From positions 1,853,541 to 1,917,540 of the forward strand of contig NZ_CDMW01000001.1 in assembly GCF_001078705.1 (NCBI RefSeq): a stretch of 64,000 bases of DNA. The letters run 5' to 3'. This document shows, one piece after another, positions 55,439 through 64,000 of this stretch. The position numbers and the translations under genes were made by a program. The notes under the pieces were generated by a model. That model saw only the letters and a program-made list of their open reading frames with translations. It did no database searches and was not told the DNA's origin. Source of the DNA: Streptococcus sanguinis. Lineage in GTDB: Bacteria; Bacillota; Bacilli; Lactobacillales; Streptococcaceae. How positions within the stretch are numbered: the first letter of the stretch is position 1; every line of letters starts with the position of its first letter.

Positions 55439-55480
55439 AAACAACAGCTAATAATTTTGTATCGCTGTTGTTTTTTTCTT
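55439..55480. terminator. Terminator after the HNH pseudogene
   Basis: ACAACAGC and GCTGTTGT form an 8-bp stem followed by a T run on the plus strand, with A-rich sequence on the other side. Confidence 0.85.
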
Positions 55481-55488
55481 TTTCTATT

Positions 55489-55719
55489 CTAACTATCCCG
55501 TCTCCAGAAAATAGCCAAGAGGATAACTGCTCCTAGCACTGATGGAACAATAGCTGTATCAGCAAGCATTGGTCCCCAATGGCCAAAGAGAAATTGACCA
55601 ATCAAGGAACCAAACCAACCCAAGAGGATCTTTCCGATACAGCCCATGCGCTCCCCACGGCTAGTAATAGCCCCGGCGATAAGGCCGATGATAAAACCGA
55701 CAAACATACTACCAATCAT
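55489..55719 (-). CDS. GlsB/YeaQ/YmgE family membrane protein
   Basis: 76 aa with three hydrophobic segments and Gly motifs (GLIAGAITSRGERMGCIGKILLGW), typical of this stress-associated family. Role unclear. Ends close to the bidirectional terminator. Confidence 0.88.
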   Translation of the reverse strand: MIGSMFVGFIIGLIAGAITSRGERMGCIGKILLGWFGSLIGQFLFGHWGPMLADTAIVPSVLGAVILLAIFWRRDS

Positions 55720-55813
55720 ATATTCCCCTTCTTTCTATATTTCTAGCAAGGCTTCTCAAGAAGCAAGTGGAAGCCGTCATTATGGAATACGCCATTCAAG
55801 GCAGCTCAAAATC

Positions 55814-57055
55814 TTAAATCACCCAGTCTCCATTGCGGAAGATAGGCACGCGGCTGCCGTCTTCTCGGATACCGTCAATATCCATCTGGTTAGAGCCAAT
55901 CATAAAGTCCACATGGACATCCGAGCGGTTGAGTCCAGCTGCTTCCAGCTCTTCTTCGGATAAATTCTCTCCGCCGATCACACTGGTCGCATAGGCCGCA
56001 CCGATTGCCAAGTGATTAGAAGCATTTTCATCAAAAAGTGTATTGAAGAAAGTAATGCCTGACTGGGAAATCGGACTGGGATCTGGTACCAAGGCACACT
56101 CACCTAAAGCACGCGCACCAGCATTTTCAAAGACAAGATCCTTCATAACCTGGTCTCCCTTTTCAGCAGTAATGTCCACAATCTGGCCATCCTTGAAGGT
56201 CACCTTGATGCCTTCGATGATGTTGCCATTGTAGCTAAGGGGCTTAGTGCTGGTCACATAACCATCGGCCCGACGGAAGTCTGGTGCTGTAAAGACCTCC
56301 TCTGTCGGCATATTGGCAATAAAATATTCACCCTGAGCATTGAGACTGCCAGCTGACTCCCAGTGATGGTTCGTAGGCAAACCTAGTGTCAGGTCTGTTC
56401 CAGGAGCTGTGTAGTGGAGAGCAGAAAATTGCTCTTCATTCAAAACTTTAGCCTTTGAGCTGAGTTTTTCTTCATGCGCCTGCCAAGCGGCTACTGGATC
56501 ATCTTCATAGACACGGCAGGTTTTGAAAATCTGATCCCAAAGCAAGTCTACTGCTTCCTCATCGCTGGCTGCATTTGGAAAAACCTTCTTAGCCCACTCT
56601 GTACCAGCTGCTGCAGCGACTGTCCAGCTGACTTTATTGGATTGGGTTGCGATTCGCATTGGCTTCATGGCTATGCCCATAGCCTTAGCAGAAGCTGATA
56701 ATTTCTCAGCATCCACGCCGTTCAAAGCCCCCGGATCAGATGAACGAACGCCCAAGCGGCTGGCTTTCTTTTCGAGGAGATAGTTCATCTCAGCCACCTT
56801 ATAGTCTGGGACATTGTCCAAGCACTCCATTGGCGCATGGAGGAATTTTTCCCGCGTAGTCAAATCATCCGCCCACTGGACGATGACCTCGTGAGCTCCC
56901 AGAGCATAGGCTTCCTTGACAATCAAGTGAGCCAGCTCACGCTGCTCCACATCAATATTGAGCGCCACCGTGTGACCCGGCTGCACATTGATACCATTGG
57001 CAACCAATAGTTTAGCGTATTTTTCTAAGTTTTCTTTAAAATTTGGCAGAACCAT
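55814..57055 (-). CDS. pepS: Aminopeptidase PepS (M29)
   Basis: 413 aa, normal length. Metal-ligand segments ECALVPDPSPISQSG, HLAIGAAYA and DVHVDFMIGS are typical of M29 peptidases. Releases N-terminal residues from peptides in the cytosol. Its ATG has AAAGGAG upstream, 21 bp after a 50-codon gene that starts a two-gene unit with it. Confidence 0.95.
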   Translation of the reverse strand: MVLPNFKENLEKYAKLLVANGINVQPGHTVALNIDVEQRELAHLIVKEAYALGAHEVIVQWADDLTTREKFLHAPMECLDNVPDYKVAEMNYLLEKKASRLGVRSSDPGALNGVDAEKLSASAKAMGIAMKPMRIATQSNKVSWTVAAAAGTEWAKKVFPNAASDEEAVDLLWDQIFKTCRVYEDDPVAAWQAHEEKLSSKAKVLNEEQFSALHYTAPGTDLTLGLPTNHHWESAGSLNAQGEYFIANMPTEEVFTAPDFRRADGYVTSTKPLSYNGNIIEGIKVTFKDGQIVDITAEKGDQVMKDLVFENAGARALGECALVPDPSPISQSGITFFNTLFDENASNHLAIGAAYATSVIGGENLSEEELEAAGLNRSDVHVDFMIGSNQMDIDGIREDGSRVPIFRNGDWVI

Positions 57056-57076
57056 GCTGCTTCTCCTTTTCTTTTG

Positions 57077-57229
57077 TTATTTCTCTTTAAACAGGGACAG
57101 CAGGCTAACCGCTGCCACTGTGCCGCAAATCAAAGCGGTCATTTTCAAAATCGTATCTGGATCAAGATGCAACTGGTAATCAAACACTTTTTGTGCTGGC
57201 TTATCCTGAGCGGAAATGGTACGTTTCAT
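57077..57229 (-). CDS. Small single-span membrane protein between polC and pepS
   Basis: 50 aa, MKRTISAQDKPAQKVFDYQL then LHLDPDTILKMTALICG and a C-terminal transmembrane helix (about 28-45) ending FKEK. AGAGG lies before the ATG and the frame ends 21 bp before pepS. Coding rather than noise is suggested by the ribosome site, the amphipathic-hydrophobic build and the tight spacing. No family recognised. Confidence 0.65.
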   Translation of the reverse strand: MKRTISAQDKPAQKVFDYQLHLDPDTILKMTALICGTVAAVSLLSLFKEK

Positions 57230-57248
57230 AAAAACCTCTTTCTATATT

Positions 57249-60200
57249 TTAGAAAAACTCATCAAACAGACTCAACTGGTTATCTTCAGGCATATTGCCC
57301 AGGATTCCCATGTCGTCCATTTTTTCAACTAGGGTGCTAGAGAGACCGCCACGCTTGCGGAGCTCCGTCTTAGAGAGGAATTCGCCTTCTTCGCGGGCTC
57401 TGACCACTTGGCGGGCAACGTTGTCACCCAGACCGTCCATAGCAGAGAATGGTGGGATAAGGGTATCCTCTTCGATGAGAAACTCAGTCGCATGGCTCTT
57501 GTAGAGATCCAGCTTTCCGAATTTGAAGCCCCGCTCCAGCATTTCATTGACGATTTCCAAAGTCGTATAAAGGTCAATTTCTACATTGGAAGCTTCGTTG
57601 TTCTTACGCTTTTCAGCGATTTCGTTCATCCGGCGCTTGACGGCATCAAGACCGCCACTCATGGTCTTGATATCAAAGGCCTTAGCCCGGATGGAGAAAT
57701 AAGCACAGTAGTAATAAATCGGATGATGCACCTTGAAATAGGCCACCCGCAGGGCCATCATAACATAGGCTGCCGCATGGGCCTTGGGGAACATGTACTT
57801 GATCTTTCCACAGGACTCGATGTACCACTCTGGCACATTGTTTTCCTTCATGGCTGCGATGTAGCCGTTACGCTCTTCTTCAGAAATCTTCAGCCAAAGG
57901 CCCTTCCGCACGCGCTCCATGATTGTAAAGGCCATCTTAGGATCCAAGCCCTTGTGCATGAGGTAAACCATGATGTCGTCCCGACAGCCGATAACAGTGG
58001 ACAGGTCGGCAATCCCTTGCTTGATCAAATCCTGAGCATTGCCTAGCCAAACGTCCGTACCATGAGAGAGACCAGATAGCTGTAAGAGCTCGGCAAAAGT
58101 TGTCGGATGGGTCTCATCAACCATTCCCCGTACAAAATTGGTCCCAAACTCCGGAATCCCCAGCATACCAGTCGGCGTGCCGATTTGCTCCTGAGTCACA
58201 CCCAGAATGTCTGTCCCAGAAAAGAGGGCCATGACGCCAGCATCATCCATAGGAATGTCATTTGGATCAATGCCAGACAAGTCCTGAAGCTTCCGAATCA
58301 TAGTCGGATCATCGTGTCCCAGAACGTCTAGCTTGAGGACATTTTCATCGATATCGTGGAAGTTAAAGTGGGTGGTCTGCCACTCGGCCGTCACATCATC
58401 AGCTGGATATTGGACTGGTGTAAAGTCATAAACATCCATGTAGTTAGGGATAACAACGATTCCGCCCGGGTGTTGTCCAGTCGTCCGCTTGACTCCAGCA
58501 GCTCCCTGCGCCAGCCGCTCAACTTCTGCGTCTCGGTAGAATTTACCGTAGTCGCGCTCGTAGCCCTTGACAAATCCATAGGCCGTCTTAGCCGCAACGG
58601 TACCAACGGTACCAGCCCGAAAGGCATATTCTGAACCAAAGATATCCCGCACGTCCAAGTGGGCGCTCGGCTGATCCTCTCCGGAGAAGTTCAAATCAAT
58701 ATCGGGTACCTTGTCGCCGTCAAATCCAAGGAAGGTCTCAAATGGAATGTCCTGACCGTTCTTGCTCAGCTTGTGGCCGCACTCTGGACAGTCCTTATCC
58801 GGCATATCAAAGCCAGAACCATAGGATCCATCCGTGATGAACTCGCTGTATTGGCATTTGCCACAGACATAGTGGGGTGACAAAGGATTAACCTCGGTAA
58901 TCCCAATCATGGTCGCAACAAAGCTGGATCCGACAGACCCCCGCGAACCTACCAGATAGCCCCGCTCATTGGAGCGCTGCACCAGCATCTGCGAAGCCAG
59001 GTAAATCACGGCAAAGCCATTCCCCAAGATGGAGCTCAGCTCTTTTTCAATCCGCAAGTCCACGATATCCGGCAGAGGATTGCCATAAATCTCAAAGGCC
59101 TTTTGATAAGTCAGCTCGGCAACTGTCTCCTCGGCTTTTTCAATGAAAGGTGTATAGAGATCGCCCTTGACTACCTCTACCGGCTCAAAGGTCTCCGCCA
59201 GCTGATTCGGATTGGTGATGACCAACTTCTTAGCCAAGTCCTCACCTAGGAAGGCAAATTCGTCCAGCATCTCATTAGTAGTCCGAAAATGAGCCTTAGG
59301 AAGCGGAGCTGGCTGGGCATTTTCACCGTGGCCAATAGTCCGGTTAATCATGGCTCCCTGACCTAGACTCCGGACGATAATCTCCCGGTAAATCTCTTCT
59401 TCCGGCTCGATATAGTGGACGTTCCCCGTCGCAAGGACAGGCTTGCCCAAGCGATCTCCGACCTCAATCAGGTTGCGAATAATGGTCTGCAATTCTTCCT
59501 GATCCTTGATTTGTTCCTTGGCAATCAGAGGCTCATAGATAGCCGGCGGCATGACCTCGATAAAGTCATAATACTTGGCTACTTCGACAGCCGCATCCAC
59601 TCCCTGAGAAACAACAGCGTCATAGACTTCTCCTTCTGAGCAGGCCGAGCCCAGAATCAGGCCTTCACGATGGGCATCTAATACGGTCCGTGGAATCCGC
59701 GGAACTCCTTCAAAATATTTGGTATTGGACAGACTGACTAACTTGAAAATATTCTTTAGACCCGTCTGATTTTTCACATAAATGGTCGCATGCTTGACCC
59801 GAGCTTTCTTGTAGGAATTCTCATCGACCAGATCCGTATTCAAATCCTTGAGATTGGTCACACCATGCTTTTCAGCCACATCCTTGATAAAGATAAAGAG
59901 GAGACGGCCCGTCGCTTCCGCATCATAGTTGGCCATGTGGTGGTGCTCCAGAGCAATCTGGAAACGCTTAGTCAAAGGCCCCAGACCATGACGCTTGTAC
60001 TCTGGATAGAGGTTGCGGGCAAATTCTAGCGTGTCAATAACTGGCTGAGTGATTTTCGGCAGGCCATGCCGCTCATAGTTGACATTCATAAAACCCACGT
60101 CAAAGGTGGCATTATGGGCAACGAGGACACTGTCCTGGCAAAATTCCTGAAATTCTTTCAGCACTTGCTCTAGCGGTTTGGCATTGCGGACATGCTCATC

Positions 60201-61637
60201 CGTAATCCCGGTCAGATCCGTCGTAAAGGCCGACAGAGGATGCCCAGGATTGATAAACTCATCAAACTCAGCGATAATATTGCCCTTGTGCATCTTGCTG
60301 GCAGCAACCTGAATCAAGTCATTGTATACCGCCGAAAGCCCAGTCGTTTCCACGTCAAAGACCACATAGGTCGCATCGCTCAGTTCCATGTCCACTTCAT
60401 TGTAGACGATGGGGACTCGGTCTTCTACAATATTGGCTTCCATACCGTAAATCAGCTGAATACCCGCCTTCTTGGCAGCCTTGTAGCCATGGGGAAAGCT
60501 CTGCACATTGCCATGGTCGGTAATGGCGACAGCCTTGTGGCCCCACTTGGCTGCCGTTGCAACGATTTCCTCTACCTCAGGCAGGGCGTCCATCGTAGAC
60601 ATATTGGTATGGGCGTGAAATTCAACCCGCTTCTGGCCCTCAGGCATCAAATCCTTGCGCTCATAGTGGGTAACAGCCTGCACATCCTGAACATTCATGG
60701 TCAGGTCGCGGGTGAAATTGTTCATCTCCACATTTCCGCGCACGCGCAGCCAGGCGCCTTTCTTAATCATGTCAAACTTCTTGGCTTCTTCTTCGTTTTT
60801 CATCCATTTCTGCAAGGAGAAGCTGGAAGTATAGTCTGTCATCTTGAAATTGAGAAGGACTCGACCGGTCCGAGTAACTTTCTGCTCCAGATCAAAGACC
60901 ATTCCCTCAAAGACCAGACGGTTTTCCTCAGTCTGAACTTCAATCATAGGGGTAATCTCTGCCTTGTCCAGCTTTGGTTTAGCCGCAGCCTTGCGAGCTT
61001 GGAAGTCATAGGCTGGCTTTTCCTCTGGCGGTGGCGCCATCTGCTGCAGGGATTCCATAGCTTTGAGCGCTTCTTCATTGGCCGCCTGAACAATCTTGTC
61101 ATTCTCCGCCTGGAAATTCTCCGCTTGCTGCTGGGTCAGCTCATCGCTGTGCTGAACCAGACAGGTCAGCTGAGGAAAGCCGTACTTGACCAGCTGCTGG
61201 CTGAGATTGGGCAGGTGGTTCTTGCGAAAATGCTCCGTATCAATGGTCGAAGCCCCCTCAATCAGCAACTTATCACCTTCCAAATGAACCTGCAAATCCT
61301 GATACAGACTCTTAAAACCATGGCTGGCACATGGACCTTCCTCAAAAGCCAGCTGGTAATAAGCCTGCAAGAGGTCATCCGATACCTGAGGGGCCTGACA
61401 GTGAATTTCAAAAACGGCTTGATTGCCCGTCTTAGAAAACTCTTGAGCTAGGCGCTTCTGCAATTCCCGAAAAATCTCAATAGGCAGAATATTCGCAAAA
61501 GAAAAATGAAACTCCCAGACCCGACTGAACTTGTGGACCAGAACCTTCTCAATTTCTGCATTCAAAAAGGCCTCTGAATTTCTCATTTCCAGTGGCATAT
61601 CCAGCTGATGCATTAAAATTTCAAACTTGTTTGACAT
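57249..61637 (-). CDS. polC: DNA polymerase III PolC-type alpha subunit
   Basis: 1,462 aa. N-terminal OB region, a PHP domain from about residue 340 (FHAHTNMS), an inserted DEDD 3'-5' exonuclease (DVETTG at 428-433) and then the polymerase with catalytic DIDLNF (Asp979 and Asp981). The zinc-binding CGKCQ..CPECGHK lies at about 930-960. Leading-strand replicase of Gram-positive bacteria, with built-in proofreading. It lies after proS in the usual streptococcal order. Confidence 0.98.
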   Translation of the reverse strand: MSNKFEILMHQLDMPLEMRNSEAFLNAEIEKVLVHKFSRVWEFHFSFANILPIEIFRELQKRLAQEFSKTGNQAVFEIHCQAPQVSDDLLQAYYQLAFEEGPCASHGFKSLYQDLQVHLEGDKLLIEGASTIDTEHFRKNHLPNLSQQLVKYGFPQLTCLVQHSDELTQQQAENFQAENDKIVQAANEEALKAMESLQQMAPPPEEKPAYDFQARKAAAKPKLDKAEITPMIEVQTEENRLVFEGMVFDLEQKVTRTGRVLLNFKMTDYTSSFSLQKWMKNEEEAKKFDMIKKGAWLRVRGNVEMNNFTRDLTMNVQDVQAVTHYERKDLMPEGQKRVEFHAHTNMSTMDALPEVEEIVATAAKWGHKAVAITDHGNVQSFPHGYKAAKKAGIQLIYGMEANIVEDRVPIVYNEVDMELSDATYVVFDVETTGLSAVYNDLIQVAASKMHKGNIIAEFDEFINPGHPLSAFTTDLTGITDEHVRNAKPLEQVLKEFQEFCQDSVLVAHNATFDVGFMNVNYERHGLPKITQPVIDTLEFARNLYPEYKRHGLGPLTKRFQIALEHHHMANYDAEATGRLLFIFIKDVAEKHGVTNLKDLNTDLVDENSYKKARVKHATIYVKNQTGLKNIFKLVSLSNTKYFEGVPRIPRTVLDAHREGLILGSACSEGEVYDAVVSQGVDAAVEVAKYYDFIEVMPPAIYEPLIAKEQIKDQEELQTIIRNLIEVGDRLGKPVLATGNVHYIEPEEEIYREIIVRSLGQGAMINRTIGHGENAQPAPLPKAHFRTTNEMLDEFAFLGEDLAKKLVITNPNQLAETFEPVEVVKGDLYTPFIEKAEETVAELTYQKAFEIYGNPLPDIVDLRIEKELSSILGNGFAVIYLASQMLVQRSNERGYLVGSRGSVGSSFVATMIGITEVNPLSPHYVCGKCQYSEFITDGSYGSGFDMPDKDCPECGHKLSKNGQDIPFETFLGFDGDKVPDIDLNFSGEDQPSAHLDVRDIFGSEYAFRAGTVGTVAAKTAYGFVKGYERDYGKFYRDAEVERLAQGAAGVKRTTGQHPGGIVVIPNYMDVYDFTPVQYPADDVTAEWQTTHFNFHDIDENVLKLDVLGHDDPTMIRKLQDLSGIDPNDIPMDDAGVMALFSGTDILGVTQEQIGTPTGMLGIPEFGTNFVRGMVDETHPTTFAELLQLSGLSHGTDVWLGNAQDLIKQGIADLSTVIGCRDDIMVYLMHKGLDPKMAFTIMERVRKGLWLKISEEERNGYIAAMKENNVPEWYIESCGKIKYMFPKAHAAAYVMMALRVAYFKVHHPIYYYCAYFSIRAKAFDIKTMSGGLDAVKRRMNEIAEKRKNNEASNVEIDLYTTLEIVNEMLERGFKFGKLDLYKSHATEFLIEEDTLIPPFSAMDGLGDNVARQVVRAREEGEFLSKTELRKRGGLSSTLVEKMDDMGILGNMPEDNQLSLFDEFF

Positions 61638-61801
61638 GATATTTCCTCGTACAGTAGTGACCCTATTTTACCATAAATCAGCACTTTTTTCGATAGAAAA
61701 AGAGTAGTCTTAGTCTGCTCTCCCTCAACTTTATAGAGTAATTTTTATTGTTATTAAAGTGTGTTATAATAAAGTAAATAATCTGCCTTAAAGGAGTTCT
61801 T

Positions 61802-62341
61802 ATGATGAAAAAAATCCTCTTAATTTGTGCCTGCCTCCTGACTTTGACAGCTTGCGGAACATCGAATCAAACCAATCAGGAAAACAAATCCAATCTGGGT
61901 CAAAGCAAGGCGAAAACAGAAAAGATTAAAACCAAGACTTTTTCAAACACAATGTTTAAGGGAAATTCTATTCGGTTTAAAGTCAGATATACTAAAGACA
62001 AGGTCACAGACTTTGATTTTATAACAGAAAAAGAAATCCCTAAAGAAGAAAGGAATAAAAGTCACAAAGAATTAACTGACATCTATCAAGCTAAAAATCA
62101 AAAGGATCCGCTTATAGCAAGAATTAGCAAATTGAAGGGAATTAAACTGGCTGTAAGGATTTCTGATGATAGAGAATTTGTCGCACAAAGTGTCACCTTC
62201 GATCTAAGTAAAGTGAATAAAGATGAAATAAATACCGCTATGGGGCTTAAAAATAAAGAGAATGTTATGTTTGAAAAATTAGAAGAAAAACCAGAGGTAT
62301 TTTTTGAGGCTTTAAGAAAACAAGGTTTCAAAGAAGAATAA
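61802..62341 (+). CDS. Lipoprotein of unknown function
   Basis: 179 aa. Signal peptide with lipobox LTAC (Cys at about residue 19), a polar Asn/Gln/Lys-rich spacer and a single domain from about residue 50 with repeated charged helices. Resembles the streptococcal DUF1307-like lipoproteins. Promoter with TG-T-TATAAT extended -10; AAAGGAG before two adjacent ATGs. Confidence 0.75.
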   Translation: MMKKILLICACLLTLTACGTSNQTNQENKSNLGQSKAKTEKIKTKTFSNTMFKGNSIRFKVRYTKDKVTDFDFITEKEIPKEERNKSHKELTDIYQAKNQKDPLIARISKLKGIKLAVRISDDREFVAQSVTFDLSKVNKDEINTAMGLKNKENVMFEKLEEKPEVFFEALRKQGFKEE

Positions 62342-62392
62342 AAAAGCCTTCTGAGTGATTTAACTTTACAGTTAATGCTCAGAAGGCTTTTT
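62342..62392. terminator. Bidirectional terminator
   Basis: AAAAAGCCTTCTGAG pairs with CTCAGAAGGCTTTTT, 15 bp, with a long AT-rich loop. Shared by the lipoprotein (+) and the PH-domain gene (-). Confidence 0.93.
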
Positions 62393-62396
62393 CTGT

Positions 62397-62777
62397 CTAT
62401 CTTAACACCGCTTCTGCTAAGGCCTTTTGGATAGCGATGACGCTGCGGTCACTGGTAAATTGCAGGACTTCTGCTGGCTCTTGAGCGCTGGAAACCCAGA
62501 TTTTCAGCTCAGCATCTAAGTCAAAATGGCCGGCTGTTTCCACTGAGAAGCGACTGATAGTGCGATATGGAAAGGACTTATAAGAAGTCTTTTTGCCAGT
62601 CATTCCCTGCTTGTCGACCAAGATTAAACGCTTATCTGTAAAGACAATCAAGTCGCGAATGAGGCTAAAAGCCAGTTCCACATTCTCTGTTGTTGTCAGA
62701 ATATCCTCTAATTGTCTTTCTGTTTTTTCAATATCTTTCTGAGAGGCATTGCCTAATAAACCGCTGAATAATCCCAT
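62397..62777 (-). CDS. PH domain-containing protein (bPH type)
   Basis: 126 aa from the ATG at 62777, which is best spaced from GGAGG; an ATG 3 nt upstream is possible. LIVFTDKRLILVDKQGMTGKKTS and the C-terminal helix fit the bacterial pleckstrin-homology-like family. Cytosolic; function unknown. Confidence 0.85.
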   Translation of the reverse strand: MGLFSGLLGNASQKDIEKTERQLEDILTTTENVELAFSLIRDLIVFTDKRLILVDKQGMTGKKTSYKSFPYRTISRFSVETAGHFDLDAELKIWVSSAQEPAEVLQFTSDRSVIAIQKALAEAVLR

Positions 62778-62835
62778 CATTCGGTCCTCCAATCTATTTT
62801 TTCCTACTATAGCATTTTCACCTCCAATAAGCAAA

Positions 62836-62865
62836 AGAAAACTGCCAGATAAAACTGGCAGTTTG
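62836..62865 (-). terminator. proS terminator
   Basis: Minus-strand ACTGCCAG..CTGGCAGT stem followed by TTTTCTTTT, immediately after the proS stop. Confidence 0.9.
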
Positions 62866-62867
62866 TT

Positions 62868-64000
<1,133 letters not shown>

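Noticed and set aside
60192-61451. A 419-codon open frame on the plus strand opposite polC
   Set aside because: It lies wholly within polC antisense, has no ribosome site, and its sequence is the His/Leu/Gln-rich type typical of antisense reading of a conserved gene.

Overview
The window is a chromosomal segment of a low-GC Gram-positive coccus of the viridans Streptococcus group, most like Streptococcus sanguinis or a close relative. The reasons are the HrcA-controlled hrcA-grpE-dnaK-dnaJ cluster, the rpsO/pnp/cysE/cysS/mrnC/rlmB and polC/proS neighbourhoods, PolC itself, LPxTG surface proteins (a 1,035-aa M14 carboxypeptidase and a 1,408-aa fructan hydrolase), CcpA-type cre sites and typical Shine-Dalgarno sequences. 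No rRNA, tRNA, CRISPR array or intact insertion sequence was seen. Species identity is an inference from gene content, not from a search.

Layout. 1-5.9 kb: heat-shock operon on the minus strand (hrcA-grpE-dnaK, a small membrane protein, a terminator, a DJ-1-like gene, then dnaJ cut by the window edge), controlled by two perfect CIRCE operators. 5.9-8.5 kb: PadR-DUF2812-ABC exporter operon behind a consensus promoter filled with inverted repeats. 8.6-13.7 kb: LD/DD-carboxypeptidase, two tandem phosphoglycerate-mutase-like phosphatases, a membrane protein, and an ACT-domain/PFL pair. 13.9-23.6 kb: CcpA-controlled surface enzymes flanking a MerR-regulated dehydrogenase. 23.7-26 kb: ATP-grasp ligase and dicarboxylate symporter. 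26-29.4 kb: accessory block beside rpsI (lipoprotein, GTPase/DUF697 pair, GNAT, and a tyrosine-integrase remnant). 29.4-41.2 kb: housekeeping genes for ribosomal proteins, rRNA methylation, RNA decay and cysteine metabolism. 41.2-45.7 kb: AT-rich defence island. 45.9-53.5 kb: peptidase F, thioredoxin, a yjdF gene with a structured leader, a surface hydrolase, rpsO, rsuA and an MFS transporter. 53.6-64 kb: def, a doubly damaged HNH nuclease gene, pepS, a 50-codon gene, polC, a lipoprotein, a PH-domain protein and proS (cut by the edge).

The most interesting locus is 41.96-45.68 kb. Two divergent reverse transcriptases (410 and 684 aa, both with intact xVDD active sites) flank a 225-bp spacer. 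On the minus strand this spacer has a promoter (TTGAAT-N17-TATCAT) whose predicted start falls at the 5' arm of a long-range stem. The predicted RNA holds nested stems and a single-stranded CACACACA tract, and its 3' arm closes just before the 410-aa gene. Paired UG3/UG8 reverse transcriptases with an ACACAC-template RNA are the hallmark of the anti-phage DRT type 3 system, so this looks like a Gram-positive, divergently arranged DRT3-like system with overlapping face-to-face promoters.

Several genes are damaged and would be mis-annotated as separate small ORFs: the HNH nuclease (ATA in place of its start codon plus an in-frame TAA), a 143-codon gene near 34.7 kb split by TAG, an integrase C-terminus next to rpsI, and a frameshifted fragment downstream of the smaller reverse transcriptase. 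Many transcription signals can be read directly, including a 19-bp-spacer MerR promoter, a likely leaderless rlmB transcript, and a possible azaaromatic riboswitch before yjdF.
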